Shown here: in pieces, positions 8,894-17,639 of the stretch
How the letters are laid out: every line of letters begins with the position of its first letter
How positions within the stretch are numbered: position 1 is the first letter of the stretch
Assembly (NCBI RefSeq): GCF_020829445.1
Contig: NZ_JAIVFV010000033.1
Span: 1 to 51,625 of the forward strand
Direction of reading: 5' to 3'
DNA from: Nostoc sp. CHAB 5836
GTDB lineage: Bacteria; Cyanobacteriota; Cyanobacteriia; Cyanobacteriales; Nostocaceae
DNA length: 51,625 bases
Notes under the pieces: model-generated
What the model was told of the DNA's origin: nothing
Databases searched by the model: none
The model's input: the letters and a program-made list of their open reading frames with translations, nothing else
Program-made: the position numbers and the translations under genes

Positions 8894-9661
8894 TTACGAA
8901 TCAGATTGGCTAACGCTTTGCAATTTCTCGTTCTTGCGCTTGCAAAGAAACATACCACCTACAGCCAGCATACCCAAGATAACACTAGGTTCAGGAACAG
9001 ACTTAGGGTCAAAACCTGTAAATCTGCCAGTTCCTAAACGGAAAGAATGGTTGTCGCTTTCAAATCCACCACCATTTGTGGTTGCTTGGGAGATGACAAT
9101 CTTGTTGAAAATATCGTTGCTGCTATCTGAGTAGAAGTGAAGGTAGCCATTGCCTTCACCACCGTGCTGTGAAGCCTTAATTGGTGCAACTGGGTTAACA
9201 TCCTGAGTTGTAAATGATTTAATCAAAGTATTGCCATTGTAAAAGGAGAAGGTGTTATTGTTACTGATAGCTCCCCAGTCAATACCGAAATAATTGAGGT
9301 AATTGTCAAGGTTGATTGTGACTTGATCACCGTTAAAAACTCCTAGATATTTAGTACTATTGACTTCACCCTTTGCACCAGCAGGTGCCCATTGGTCAGA
9401 TCTAACACTGCTGTTTTGACCAGTTTCAAATGAGTACTTAGCGAAACCAGTCGTTGGTGCTTGACCATTATTGAAGTCAATAGTTCTCGTACCCTCAAGC
9501 TGAGTAAACTCAGAAAAAGCACCTTGGTTAGTTTCTCCATTAGGGCCTGCAATGCCAGTACTTACTTTCAAAGAAATAGCCTGGGCAGAACCTGCACAGA
9601 TAAATGAGGAGATTGCAGATAAAGATAGAGCAGCGATATAAGCAATTTTTTGAACAGACAT
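8894..9661 (-). CDS. PEP-CTERM sorting-signal secreted protein
   Basis: A 255-residue exported protein. Residues 1-28 form a signal peptide ending AGSAQA. The C-terminus carries the tripartite PEP-CTERM signal: VPEPS, a hydrophobic helix ILGMLAVGGMFL, and a basic tail CKRKNEK. Such proteins are thought to be processed by exosortase and placed at the cell surface or in the extracellular matrix. The middle part is rich in Gly, Asn, Ser and Thr, beta-type, with a single short DWG motif and no enzyme motif that I recognise. A tail of about 12 residues after the basic cluster is longer than usual. No exosortase gene is in the window. Confidence 0.88.
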   Translation of the reverse strand: MSVQKIAYIAALSLSAISSFICAGSAQAISLKVSTGIAGPNGETNQGAFSEFTQLEGTRTIDFNNGQAPTTGFAKYSFETGQNSSVRSDQWAPAGAKGEVNSTKYLGVFNGDQVTINLDNYLNYFGIDWGAISNNNTFSFYNGNTLIKSFTTQDVNPVAPIKASQHGGEGNGYLHFYSDSSNDIFNKIVISQATTNGGGFESDNHSFRLGTGRFTGFDPKSVPEPSVILGMLAVGGMFLCKRKNEKLQSVSQSDS

Positions 9662-10024
9662 AATGTTGATATTTTGTAGTTTTATTTTTTGATTAATTTG
9701 GGGTGCGATTTGAATTCATTATGTGATGTCTGCTAGAAAAAATAACACCATGAAATTACTGGATTTGTATTGGTGTCCAATCCATATATTTGGCAAAGAA
9801 TTTGCTAGCTTATCGAAGCTAAATAAGTAGTTTCACTTGGCAAAAAAGTAGATAGATTATCTGTTCTTTATCTGAAGATAAAAAAGCTGTAAAGTTAGAC
9901 CATCTATATTAAGAATTTGTATCTTGGGAGGTTGTCATTATTAAGGATTAATTAAGAGGTTGTTTGACATGGGTAGTAACATCAATTAAACTACCTCTTG
10001 CAACCAACAAAAGAATCTTTATCG
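9662..10024. other. Divergent promoter region between the PEP-CTERM gene and anmK
   Basis: AT-rich and free of the usual repeats. It must hold the promoters of both flanking genes, but no clear -10/-35 pair stands out. A hairpin can form just before anmK: AAGAGGT (9954-9960) with ACCTCTT (9993-9999). Confidence 0.4.
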
Positions 10025-11224
10025 ATGCATCCGACCGAAGAAGCTGCTGTCCCTACTCGCGTTATCGGTTTAATTAGTGGCACATCCGTAGATGGCATAG
10101 ACGCTGCGTTGGTAGAGATTTCCGGCAGAGAATTGGATCTCAAAATTGAGTTGATCGCCGGGGCAATATATCCCTATCCAGCCGAACTCAGACAAAAAAT
10201 ATTGGCAGTTGGTGCAGGCGTTGCCATCTCAATGGCAGAATTGGCAGAAATAGATGATGCGATCGCCGTTGTCTTTGCTCAAGCCGCCCAAAATATTCAA
10301 ATTGGTCATCAGCCAGCCACTCTCATTGGCTCCCACGGTCAGACGGTTTATCATCGGCCACCTGCTAATAGGGGAATAGAAAAGAAAACCACTCCCCGTT
10401 CCCCACTAGGTTACAGCCTACAACTAGGACACGGTGCATTAATTGCTCATCTTACTGGCATCACAACTGTCAGCAACTTCCGTGTTGCTGATATCGCTAT
10501 TGGTGGCCATGGTGCGCCTCTCGTACCCAGAGTAGATGCCTATTTACTCAGTCATCCCCAAGAAGGGCGTTGTATTCAAAACATTGGTGGTATTGGTAAT
10601 GTTGCGTATATTCCGCCTCGGCGTGGCGACTGGCTCTCAAAAATTCGCGCTTGGGATACCGGCCCAGGAAATAGTCTGTTGGATCTAGCGGTGGAGCATT
10701 TGAGCGCTGGTGCTAAAACTTACGATGAAGATGGCAATTGGGCAGCGAGTGGTACTCCTTGCGATCCATTAGTAGAACAATGGCTCAACCAAGACTACTT
10801 TCATTTGCCGCCGCCCAAATCTACTGGTCGAGAGTTATTCGGCGTGACTTATCTGCATCAGTGTTTAAAAGATGCCCAAGGATATCAACTCAATGCTGCC
10901 GATGTACTGGCAACTCTTACGGAACTCACAGCTGCTTCAATTGTTCACAGTTACCGCACTTTTTTGCCGGAAATGCCACAGAGGGTACTATTATGTGGCG
11001 GTGGTAGTCGCAATCTCTATTTGAAAGGTCGATTAGAGTTTTTGTTGGCATCAGTGCCTGTCTTGACTACAGATGAAGTCGGCTTGAGTGCAGATTTTAA
11101 AGAAGCGATCGCTTTTGCAGTTTTAGCCTACTGGCGACATTTGGGTATTCCTGGGAACCTACCTACTGCGACTGGAGCGTCTCAAGAAGTGCTTTTGGGA
11201 GAAATTTACCAAGGTCGGTATTGA
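10025..11224 (+). CDS. anmK: Anhydro-N-acetylmuramic acid kinase
   Basis: AnmK phosphorylates and opens 1,6-anhydro-MurNAc, a product of peptidoglycan turnover, to MurNAc-6-phosphate for recycling. The family signature [17 protein letters not shown] is at the N-terminus, followed by [53 protein letters not shown] and [10 protein letters not shown] start at the ATG at 10025 (399 residues) in preference to the in-frame TTG nine codons upstream. A small insert, about 12 residues ([13 protein letters not shown]) after RPPA, replaces the usual tight turn and is encoded by repeat-like DNA. No amgK/murQ-type partner is nearby. Confidence 0.95.
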   Translation: MHPTEEAAVPTRVIGLISGTSVDGIDAALVEISGRELDLKIELIAGAIYPYPAELRQKILAVGAGVAISMAELAEIDDAIAVVFAQAAQNIQIGHQPATLIGSHGQTVYHRPPANRGIEKKTTPRSPLGYSLQLGHGALIAHLTGITTVSNFRVADIAIGGHGAPLVPRVDAYLLSHPQEGRCIQNIGGIGNVAYIPPRRGDWLSKIRAWDTGPGNSLLDLAVEHLSAGAKTYDEDGNWAASGTPCDPLVEQWLNQDYFHLPPPKSTGRELFGVTYLHQCLKDAQGYQLNAADVLATLTELTAASIVHSYRTFLPEMPQRVLLCGGGSRNLYLKGRLEFLLASVPVLTTDEVGLSADFKEAIAFAVLAYWRHLGIPGNLPTATGASQEVLLGEIYQGRY

Positions 11225-11754
11225 GAGGTCATTTATAAAGCAATACGCTTCAATTAAGCGAAGGCTCCATTGCTCTAAGTACGTTGGTGCGAAAAAAATC
11301 AAGTATGTTACGAAACGTAAATAAGCTTAAAACCTTTACTAATGACCAATGACAAAGGACAAATGACAGCCTTAGCCAGTTAGCTTTATTTGCGCCAACC
11401 TACTTAGATCCTGTTGTAGAGCGTTACTGGGTACTAGGCGATCGCCAGCCTTGTAGTGGGTTTGAAATCTACACGAATTTCAGAAGATATATACTAGATA
11501 TATAGTAATATTTTGGCTGGTCAGTCAGCTCAAAGGCAGTACTGTCTCAGGCTTATAGGCCGAAAGCCCTCGCTCAAACAACTCTGACAAGGCACTGGTT
11601 ACCCAAGGTTTAATGTCTCATGCTTAACCTTAAAGAATACTCGTTGATCTCGTCTACCTACTGAGTTGTATAGTAAATAAGAAATGATCAAATTATGGTC
11701 GGGGTTTTAGCATTTTTACCTAATCATGTAGTCAGTAGTCAGGAGTTCAGTTTT
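11225..11754. other. Gene-free gap before the glycosyltransferase
   Basis: Contains a family 2 MITE (11274-11408) and about 300 bp of unclassified sequence with one HIP1 octamer. A very AT-rich stretch, ATATATACTAGATATATAG (11488-11506), could be part of a promoter. No gene is seen. Confidence 0.5.
11274..11408. repeat. MITE family 2 copy
   Basis: The ends are CTCTAAGTACGTTGGTGCG and CGCCAACCTACTTAGA, with TGTTACGAAACGTAAATAAG and GACAAATGACAGCCTTAGCC inside, matching the 3626-3758 copy over most of its length. Confidence 0.65.
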
Positions 11755-12768
11755 GTGAATCCTAAAGTCTCTGTCATTATCCCTGCTTACAATACTGAAG
11801 CTTATATTGCCAAGGCAATAGAGTCAGCCTTATACCAAACGCTCCGTGATATTGAAGTTATCGTAGTCGATGATGGTTCAAGTGATCAAACTGTAGAAGT
11901 CGCTAAAAGTTTCACTGATCAACGTCTCAAAGTCATAGTTAATGAACAAAATCTTGGATCTGCTGCTGCACGTAATCGTGCCCTCAGAGTAGCCCAAGGA
12001 GAATGGATTGCTGTACTTGATTCAGATGATTGGTATGCTCCCGAAAGATTGGAAAAGCTTGTATCTCTGGCAAATGAAGTGAATGCAGACATGATTGCTG
12101 ATGATCTTTATTTGATCAAAGATCGTGCAACATCTCCTTGGAGTACATTGATTCAAGAAAGTGGAAAACCTATAGAAAAAATTATCCCAATTGATATCGT
12201 TTATTTTGTAGAAACTGATGTCTATGCACAACCAGGGTTGCATCTTGGTTTAAGCAAGCCTCTGTTCAAACGAGAATTTCTGCTTAAGCACGGCATTGAG
12301 TACGATGAAGACATCAGGATGGGTCAAGATTTTTGGCTTGATATGAAATGCTTAATCAAAGGAGCCCGCTTTTTTCTGGAACCAAAACCTTATTATTTCT
12401 ACTACTCACGACCTGGGTCTCTTGTACATCAAAGCCAAGTACCACGTCTAAATCAATACTGCAATGCTACTAATTCTTTCATCCAACAAGAGATTGTAAA
12501 AAAAAATCCAGCTTTAATGCGTGCTTTATCTTATAATCTTGCAGTCTCGAAGAAAAATCTAGCTTACTTTCAAGTTGTAGAGCCTATAAAACAAGGAAAA
12601 TGGTTAACTGCATTGACAGAAATCATCAAAAACCCAAGATTTTTTTCTGATTTTATTTCGCGATTTAAAAATATTATCGGACGTCGAATTCAATACTATT
12701 TGATGGGTAATACATCAAGTTTTGACATTTCTTATAACATAGAGAAAAAACGAAAAACTACCAATTAG
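11755..12768 (+). CDS. Family 2 glycosyltransferase
   Basis: A GT-A fold glycosyltransferase that transfers a sugar from a nucleotide-sugar, probably for surface polysaccharide. The N-terminal motif VSVIIPAYNTEAYIAKAIES, the EVIVVDDGSSDQT nucleotide-binding segment, NLGSAAARNRAL and the metal-binding DSDDWY are all in the expected order within the first 110 residues. The C-terminal 120 residues lack a recognised domain. I favour the GTG at 11755 because AGGAG sits nine bases upstream and the protein then begins directly at the conserved fold; an ATG at 11695 would add 20 residues. The gene is more AT-rich than its neighbours and stands alone, which could reflect transfer. The acceptor is unknown. 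Confidence 0.9.
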   Translation: MNPKVSVIIPAYNTEAYIAKAIESALYQTLRDIEVIVVDDGSSDQTVEVAKSFTDQRLKVIVNEQNLGSAAARNRALRVAQGEWIAVLDSDDWYAPERLEKLVSLANEVNADMIADDLYLIKDRATSPWSTLIQESGKPIEKIIPIDIVYFVETDVYAQPGLHLGLSKPLFKREFLLKHGIEYDEDIRMGQDFWLDMKCLIKGARFFLEPKPYYFYYSRPGSLVHQSQVPRLNQYCNATNSFIQQEIVKKNPALMRALSYNLAVSKKNLAYFQVVEPIKQGKWLTALTEIIKNPRFFSDFISRFKNIIGRRIQYYLMGNTSSFDISYNIEKKRKTTN

Positions 12769-13150
12769 AGACTTTCAGTAAAAAAACATCCCATCCCTGC
12801 GGGACGCTGTGCGAATGTAGGGGCGAAAGGTCTTACACCCCTAAAAATAAGCAACTTGCCTACCACTTCTAGACATCTGGCAAGTTGAAATTGATGGGTA
12901 AGCAAGTTCTTTGTAAGGGAGCATCCCAAATGTGCCATTCCCTTGATAGCCCTCATCCCCTAACCCCGAATCCCATGTTTGGGATTCGTCGGGGAACTAG
13001 AATTATGTCTCCCCTCTCCCAAAAATGGGAGAGGGGCTGCGGGTGAGGGAAAAGATTTAAGCTTGCATTAGGATGCTCCCCGTAATCAGGACTGAAGTCC
13101 TTATTTCCTAAGCAGGCTTTGTGCTGACTATAAACCCTCAAAACTAATTT

Positions 13151-13271
13151 AGTATAGCTTTGCATAAAATCGTGGCCAATTGAGGGTTGAAATTTAAACG
13201 CAAAGGGGCGCAAAGGGAAGCGCAAAGGTTCGCAGAGAATTCGCTACAAATTTATGAAATATTGTACTTAG
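13151..13271. repeat. MITE family 3 copy (uninterrupted reference copy)
   Basis: Runs from AGTATAGCTTTGCATAAAAT to GAAATATTGTACTTAG. The interior GGTTGAAATTTAAACGCAAA and GAATTCGCTACAAATTTATG matches the copies at 8473, 19930 and 40716. It shows the single TA at which the 8473 copy was split. Confidence 0.7.
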
Positions 13272-13366
13272 ACATTGTACTAGTCCCTCAGGCAAGTAAT
13301 AAATTTAGACTCTACAAACATCTTCTAAGCTCGACTTTATCCAAAATTCAGAACTCGGTTCTCTTG

Positions 13367-13501
13367 CAATACTGCTCGGTTAAGCCCAAAAACCTTAACC
13401 CGTGTAGGTTGGGTTGAGGAACGAAACCCAACATTTGGGGGGCTCTGTTGGGTTTCGTTCCTCAACCCAACCTACGATTTTCCAAAACCTACGCAGTATT
13501 G
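13367..13501. repeat. MITE with CAATACTGC ends and a 10-bp target duplication
   Basis: Terminal inverted repeats CAATACTGC and GCAGTATTG enclose a long palindrome, GTAGGTTGGGTTGAGGAACG with its complement. GGTTCTCTTG is present exactly on both sides (13357-13366 and 13502-13511), the mark of a 10-bp target duplication. A second copy at 27522-27659 has its own near-perfect 10-bp duplication. Confidence 0.85.
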
Positions 13502-13849
13502 GGTTCTCTTGATACGGCAAAAAACCTAGCTTTTTGGCAAGAACTCTTTCCATAGTACTGAATAATCTTATTTACGAGGGATGAGGGCTATGGAGTTGGT
13601 AAAATTTGCCCAGTATGCCTTTATGTTATCTATTTAGTCAAATTGGGCAAACTAAAATTACATCACAATGAAAGTGCAATTTTTTAACGAACCGCCAACG
13701 TGAGTGCGTCTCGCAAGAGTTGGACGCAAAGAGAAGAAAGAAATGTTTAACTGAACTGTATTGATTTATAGGCGCAATAAATCAGATATCAGTTTGAATG
13801 CACTTCTCCTCCCAAACACTTACAACCTGCTTTCGGAGTCGAATTTCCT

Positions 13850-15400
13850 ATGTCAGACCCTAACATTGGGCGCTTACTCAGCAAACGCTACCAACTCCAA
13901 GAGTTAATCGGTACTGGAGCAATGGGTCGGGTTTATCTTGCTAAAGATACATTGTTGGGATGTGTACCTGTTGCGGTCAAGTTTCTGGCGCTATCAATCC
14001 AAAATGAAAAGATGCGATTGCAAGACCGCTTTGAGCGAGAAGCAAAAACCTGTGCTTTACTAGGGCAAAAAAGCATTCACATTGTCCGAGTTATGGACTA
14101 TGGCGTAGATGACAATAACACCCCGTTCTACGTCATGGAATACCTACAAGGACAAAGCCTGAACAATATTATTCGCAAACAACCACTGCCTTTACCAAGA
14201 TTTCTGAGTATGGCGCGTCAACTCAGCTTGGGTTTACAGTGCGCTCATGATGGCATTGCAGTTGAGGGCATTATTTGCCCAATTATTCATCGCGATATCA
14301 AGCCAAGCAATATTCTGGTGATTCAAGATCCCAGTTTCGGAGAATTGATCAAGGTTCTAGATTTTGGTATTGCTAAGTTATTACAGTCAGATGGCGACCA
14401 TACAAAATTCTATTTGGGGACATTGGCTTATTCTTCTCCCGAACAGATGGAGGGTAAAGAATTAGACAACCGTGCTGATATTTATAGTTTAGGCGTCATG
14501 ATGTTTGAGATGCTCACAGGCAAAATGCCACTGGTAGCACCAACTCACTCTTTTGGAGCATGGTATAAAACCCATCACTATCAAAAACCGCGTTCTTTTG
14601 CTGAGGTTGATCCCGGATTAGAACTACCAAAAGAAATTGAAAATTTGGTGATGAGTTGTCTAGCTAAATTAGCACGCGATCGCCCCCAAAGTATCACTGA
14701 AATCCTCAGAGTTTTAGCATCTCTAGAAAAGCCTGAGCATACACGCAAAATTAAGCAAGACAGTCATACGCTAGTTCTTGCTACTACAGTCAGCAATAAG
14801 CTTGAACAAAAGACAAAAGCCAATTTGCAGGTATGCGGGTCAAACAATGAAATCGCTCGTGCCATTTCCTGGCCCCAAAATAAACCAATTGCTGATATTG
14901 TGTTTCCCCAACCCATTCATAGCAATGGGGAGGTTTTACCCGCTTTGTGGGTGATGCTACCGCAAGAGGAAATTCAAAAGCGCTTAGTCTGTAGCCGCTA
15001 TAACCAATTTCTTTTCATTTCTATTCCCCATCCCATGCTGCTATGGATTACTGTCATCTACAACCGCAAACATGGTGCTAAATGGTTGCCTTATTACCTT
15101 GATCTCAAAACCAGTCTTGGTCAAGAAATTGTCCGCTTACTGCACCATACAGGTTACTACCGCCTGTTATTCTTTGGACGAGAAGCACCAAATCGCTGTA
15201 CCCATATTTTACTTTCCAGCGTCGCTTCTGCCCAGCGCCAACGACTGCAAGAGTGGGTCGCAATCAGCAGTAGATTGATGTCCTCTGGCGACCCGCAAAT
15301 CAGTAAAAGCTTACTCAAAAACGAGTACGAAAAGATTAAGCCTCAAATTCTAACAAAACTGGAAAGTATTGATACGGATTCTCCATACGATCTTTCTTAG
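13850..15400 (+). CDS. Ser/Thr protein kinase with a novel C-terminal region
   Basis: A 516-residue eukaryote-type kinase. The catalytic domain spans about residues 13-300: glycine loop LIGTGAMGRVYLA, ATP-binding lysine in VAVKFL, HRDIKPSN with the catalytic Asp at about 149, DFG at about 171, and the SSPEQ and RADIYSLG motifs. It therefore looks active. The C-terminal 200 residues contain no transmembrane segment and no repeat; they include a conserved-looking globular part (LWVMLPQEEIQKRLVCSRY to FFGREAPNRC) that I do not recognise. The ATG at 13850 gives a compact N-terminus. The gene stands alone, so its substrate and signal are unknown. Confidence 0.93.
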   Translation: MSDPNIGRLLSKRYQLQELIGTGAMGRVYLAKDTLLGCVPVAVKFLALSIQNEKMRLQDRFEREAKTCALLGQKSIHIVRVMDYGVDDNNTPFYVMEYLQGQSLNNIIRKQPLPLPRFLSMARQLSLGLQCAHDGIAVEGIICPIIHRDIKPSNILVIQDPSFGELIKVLDFGIAKLLQSDGDHTKFYLGTLAYSSPEQMEGKELDNRADIYSLGVMMFEMLTGKMPLVAPTHSFGAWYKTHHYQKPRSFAEVDPGLELPKEIENLVMSCLAKLARDRPQSITEILRVLASLEKPEHTRKIKQDSHTLVLATTVSNKLEQKTKANLQVCGSNNEIARAISWPQNKPIADIVFPQPIHSNGEVLPALWVMLPQEEIQKRLVCSRYNQFLFISIPHPMLLWITVIYNRKHGAKWLPYYLDLKTSLGQEIVRLLHHTGYYRLLFFGREAPNRCTHILLSSVASAQRQRLQEWVAISSRLMSSGDPQISKSLLKNEYEKIKPQILTKLESIDTDSPYDLS

Positions 15401-15871
15401 TTAAGAATAATTTCTTAATGTTATCTATTTTAGATGGAACTAAGGGGTAGTTACTCGAAGAATGTAAAGTTTTATAAACAAAATATATATAAATATGTAA
15501 GTTCTAGTTATATGTATAAAGAGTGAAATCACTAACTGCCTAAAGCAGAGCTATCTAAATTCTCTCTGACTCTTCCTGTGTAAATATTCCAGGATGATTA
15601 CAAATTTACGCAGGTGTGATTCTCAGACTAGACAAAACAAGCTTGGCTAAGGCAAACAATAAATTTAGTCTACAAAGCTAAATTTATGTCTAGATTCGAG
15701 CAGATATACCGTAGAGAATGTTTACTGATTCTTAGTTAAGTTCGCGAATTGAACTTTTGCACCGCTCTTGTGGAATTAGTTATCGAAGTTGACGCCCCGA
15801 CATCCCCAGCTCTTTTCCTCCTTGGAACCAAGCAAGAGAAGGAGGTCGCCCACTGCGACAGTAGAACGACT
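15401..15871. other. Gap between the kinase and nblA
   Basis: AT-rich, with no gene and no recognised MITE. A hairpin CCTCCTT (15818-15824) with AAGGAGG (15839-15845) lies just past the nblA stop on the minus strand and may serve as its terminator, although no T run follows. Confidence 0.4.
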
Positions 15872-16069
15872 CTATGCCATAGTGGAACCGGAATCTAAGC
15901 CCCACTGGTGCTTAAGAAGCTCTTGATAAGTTGCCTCGCGCACGACCATTTGCTCATAGAGCTTGACCAAAAAGTCTTTAGCTTGGTCGTGGCTCATGTT
16001 TTGCACCTGAGTCGCGAATGAGCAGATGCTGAATTGCTGTTCCAAGGATAGTTTCATTGGTTGGTTCAT
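15872..16069 (-). CDS. nblA: NblA, phycobilisome degradation adaptor
   Basis: NblA binds phycobiliproteins and the Clp protease to trigger phycobilisome breakdown when nitrogen or sulfur runs out. This 65-residue protein has the family layout: LSLEQQFSI near the start, FATQVQNMSHDQAKDFLVKL, YEQMVVREATYQELLKHQWG. The start is supported by a GGAG six bases before the ATG. A near match to the NtcA box (GTA-N8-TGC on the minus strand, plus coordinates 16240-16253) lies about 170 bp upstream. NtcA control is known for nblA in Anabaena, but this site has one mismatch and is only suggestive. It stands alone. Confidence 0.95.
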   Translation of the reverse strand: MNQPMKLSLEQQFSICSFATQVQNMSHDQAKDFLVKLYEQMVVREATYQELLKHQWGLDSGSTMA

Positions 16070-16560
16070 AGTTAACTCCGAAAAAACAACGCGTAAAGGT
16101 GATATAGCTCACAGAAGTCCAAATGGGAGAATTTAGACTTTTATCTGTCTAACATTTGTTCTTGCGTATTAAGAAAGATAACAAGTGTTTGACAGATTGC
16201 CCACATCCTAAATGTGTAATTTTTCTGCTCTGATATCTTGCACCTAATCCTACTGATATACCACCCAAGTCAGCCGAACCATATTCCGGAAAATAGGCTA
16301 TATTTCTGCTTAGATAGGTATAACTACCTGCCTAACTCCTTTCAGCTTGCACAACTCGCCTTTAAGGAGAAGCTGAGGTGTTATCCTGAACCCTCGATAG
16401 TTTTTCTGTTTAGAAAAAACTAAAATGCTTTCTCCCACAGTATGGAGGAAGCTTCTGAAGGTAGGGATTTTAAGGAGGTTGGGGAATGAGTGGTAATAAG
16501 CGAGAATTATAGTCGCTTTACCTTATTACGTGCAAGATGTCAATTTACCAATTTATGGAA
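16070..16560. other. nblA upstream region
   Basis: About 490 bp without a gene. The part next to nblA (16070-16260) probably holds its promoter and has a one-mismatch NtcA-type palindrome at 16240-16253. A 61-codon frame at 16238-16423 shows no recognisable content and is treated as chance. Confidence 0.35.
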
Positions 16561-16561
16561 A

Positions 16562-16593
16562 TTTAGCCTCCTTAGGTCACTTTGGAGGCTAAA
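16562..16593. terminator. Strong 10-bp hairpin, possible terminator
   Basis: TTTAGCCTCC (16562-16571) pairs perfectly with GGAGGCTAAA (16584-16593). It lies between nblA and the PP2C gene, beyond a heptamer array on the minus strand, and could end transcription from the PP2C side. Confidence 0.45.
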
Positions 16594-16662
16594 AGTATTT
16601 GTATCAAATTGTAAAAAGGAAAAATGCTCACGCTGAACAAATTGCTGAGTATATTTACCGGA

Positions 16663-16743
16663 TTTGTCCTTTGTCCTTTGTCCTTTGTCCTTTGTCCTTT
16701 GTCCTTTGTCCTTTGTCCTTTGTCCTTTGTCCTTTGTCCTTTG
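16663..16743. repeat. Heptamer tandem repeat (TCCTTTG)n
   Basis: About eleven nearly perfect copies of TCCTTTG. Together with the next array they fill most of the space downstream of the PP2C gene. Confidence 0.9.
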
Positions 16744-16764
16744 TTTAAAGTTACTAAGCACCGA

Positions 16765-16892
16765 CCAATGACCAATGACTAATGACCAATGACTAATGAC
16801 CAATGACTAATGACCAATGACTAATGACCAATGACTAATGACCAATGACCAATGACCAATGACCAATGACCAATGACCAATGACTAATGACT
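16765..16892. repeat. Heptamer tandem repeat (CAATGAC/TAATGAC)n reaching into the PP2C gene
   Basis: About eighteen copies alternating CAATGAC and TAATGAC, becoming uniform CAATGAC from about 16840. The array runs into the end of the PP2C gene: its last two codons and stop (AGTCATTAG on the minus strand) are repeat sequence. Confidence 0.9.
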
Positions 16893-17624
16893 ATTTTCTT
16901 CAAGTGAGAGGATAACAACTGTGATGTTATCGTGCCCTCCGTGCTGTTTGGCAGCTTCAACTAGAGAAATGGCGGCTTTATCAACAACCCAAGGAGTATC
17001 TTGGAGGCAGCTAGCAATCTTGTCTTCGACAAGTTCTTCTGTGAGACCATCACTACATAAGAGTAAGCGATCGCCAACTTTTACATCCAGTGGTTGCAGA
17101 TCAATCTCATGCAAGTCTTCACGCCCCAAACAGCGGGATAATATATGACGATAAGGATGTGAGCGTGCTTCATCTAAGGTGATCTCACCCACTTTGATTG
17201 CCCGTGCTACCCAAGTGTGGTCTTCCGTTACCTGTTCTAATTGCGACTCCCGGAAGCGATACAGCCGCGAATCGCCAACATGAGCGCACCAGGGGGACTC
17301 TGGGGCGCGAAAAATTACTGCTACAACCGTTGTCCCCATGTCGGCGCGTTCGGGATGATTTTGCTGATCTTGCAAAATTGCTTGATTGGCACGCCACAAA
17401 GCTTGCTCTAGCAATTCCTGAGAAGATTTAGAAGATTGCCAATTTGCTCCCAAATACGCCTGAATTTCCTTTATGGCAATCCGACTTGCCTCTTCACCTC
17501 CCGCATGACCACCCATACCATCGGCGACAACAAAAAACCGCCCATTTGGGTCGATATAGTAAGCATCTTGATTATTAGAACGAATAAGTCCCGGATCGCT
17601 AAAACCCGTGAAATTAAGTTTCAT
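16884..17624 (-). CDS. PP2C-type protein Ser/Thr phosphatase
   Basis: A metal-dependent phosphatase that reverses Ser/Thr phosphorylation. The PPM motifs are all present in 246 residues: SNNQDAYYID, VVADGMGGHAGGEEAS, MGTTVVAVIF, HVGDSRLYRF, LLCSDGLTE and GGHDNITVVIL, including the metal-binding aspartates. There is no membrane segment, so it is soluble. I start at the ATG at 17624; the TTG four codons upstream is less likely. It follows the ABC1/UbiB gene by 15 bp on the same strand, suggesting one transcript. With three intact kinases in the window it is a plausible partner, but no specific pairing is visible. Its last codons derive from the heptamer repeat. Confidence 0.95.
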   Translation of the reverse strand: MKLNFTGFSDPGLIRSNNQDAYYIDPNGRFFVVADGMGGHAGGEEASRIAIKEIQAYLGANWQSSKSSQELLEQALWRANQAILQDQQNHPERADMGTTVVAVIFRAPESPWCAHVGDSRLYRFRESQLEQVTEDHTWVARAIKVGEITLDEARSHPYRHILSRCLGREDLHEIDLQPLDVKVGDRLLLCSDGLTEELVEDKIASCLQDTPWVVDKAAISLVEAAKQHGGHDNITVVILSLEENSH

Positions 17625-17639
17625 ATTTTTTTGCAAAAA

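Larger units (their letters stand above)
12769..13849. other. Repeat-rich gap of about 1.1 kb
   Basis: No real gene is seen. Present are hairpin repeats around CCCTCATCCCCTAACCCC (12949-13050), a family 3 MITE (13151-13271) and a 10-bp-TSD element (13367-13501). Frames of 60-90 codons here are made of repeat sequence. Confidence 0.6.

Noticed and set aside
12953..13225. Minus-strand frame of 90 codons
   Set aside because: It is built from hairpin repeat DNA and part of a family 3 MITE.
16240..16253. NtcA box upstream of nblA
   Set aside because: GTA-N8-TGC has one mismatch to GTA-N8-TAC and no clear -10 box at the right distance, so I do not list it as a site.
16540..16803. Frames of 67-87 codons with repeated KDKGQRT
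   Set aside because: They are translations of the TCCTTTG heptamer array, not genes.
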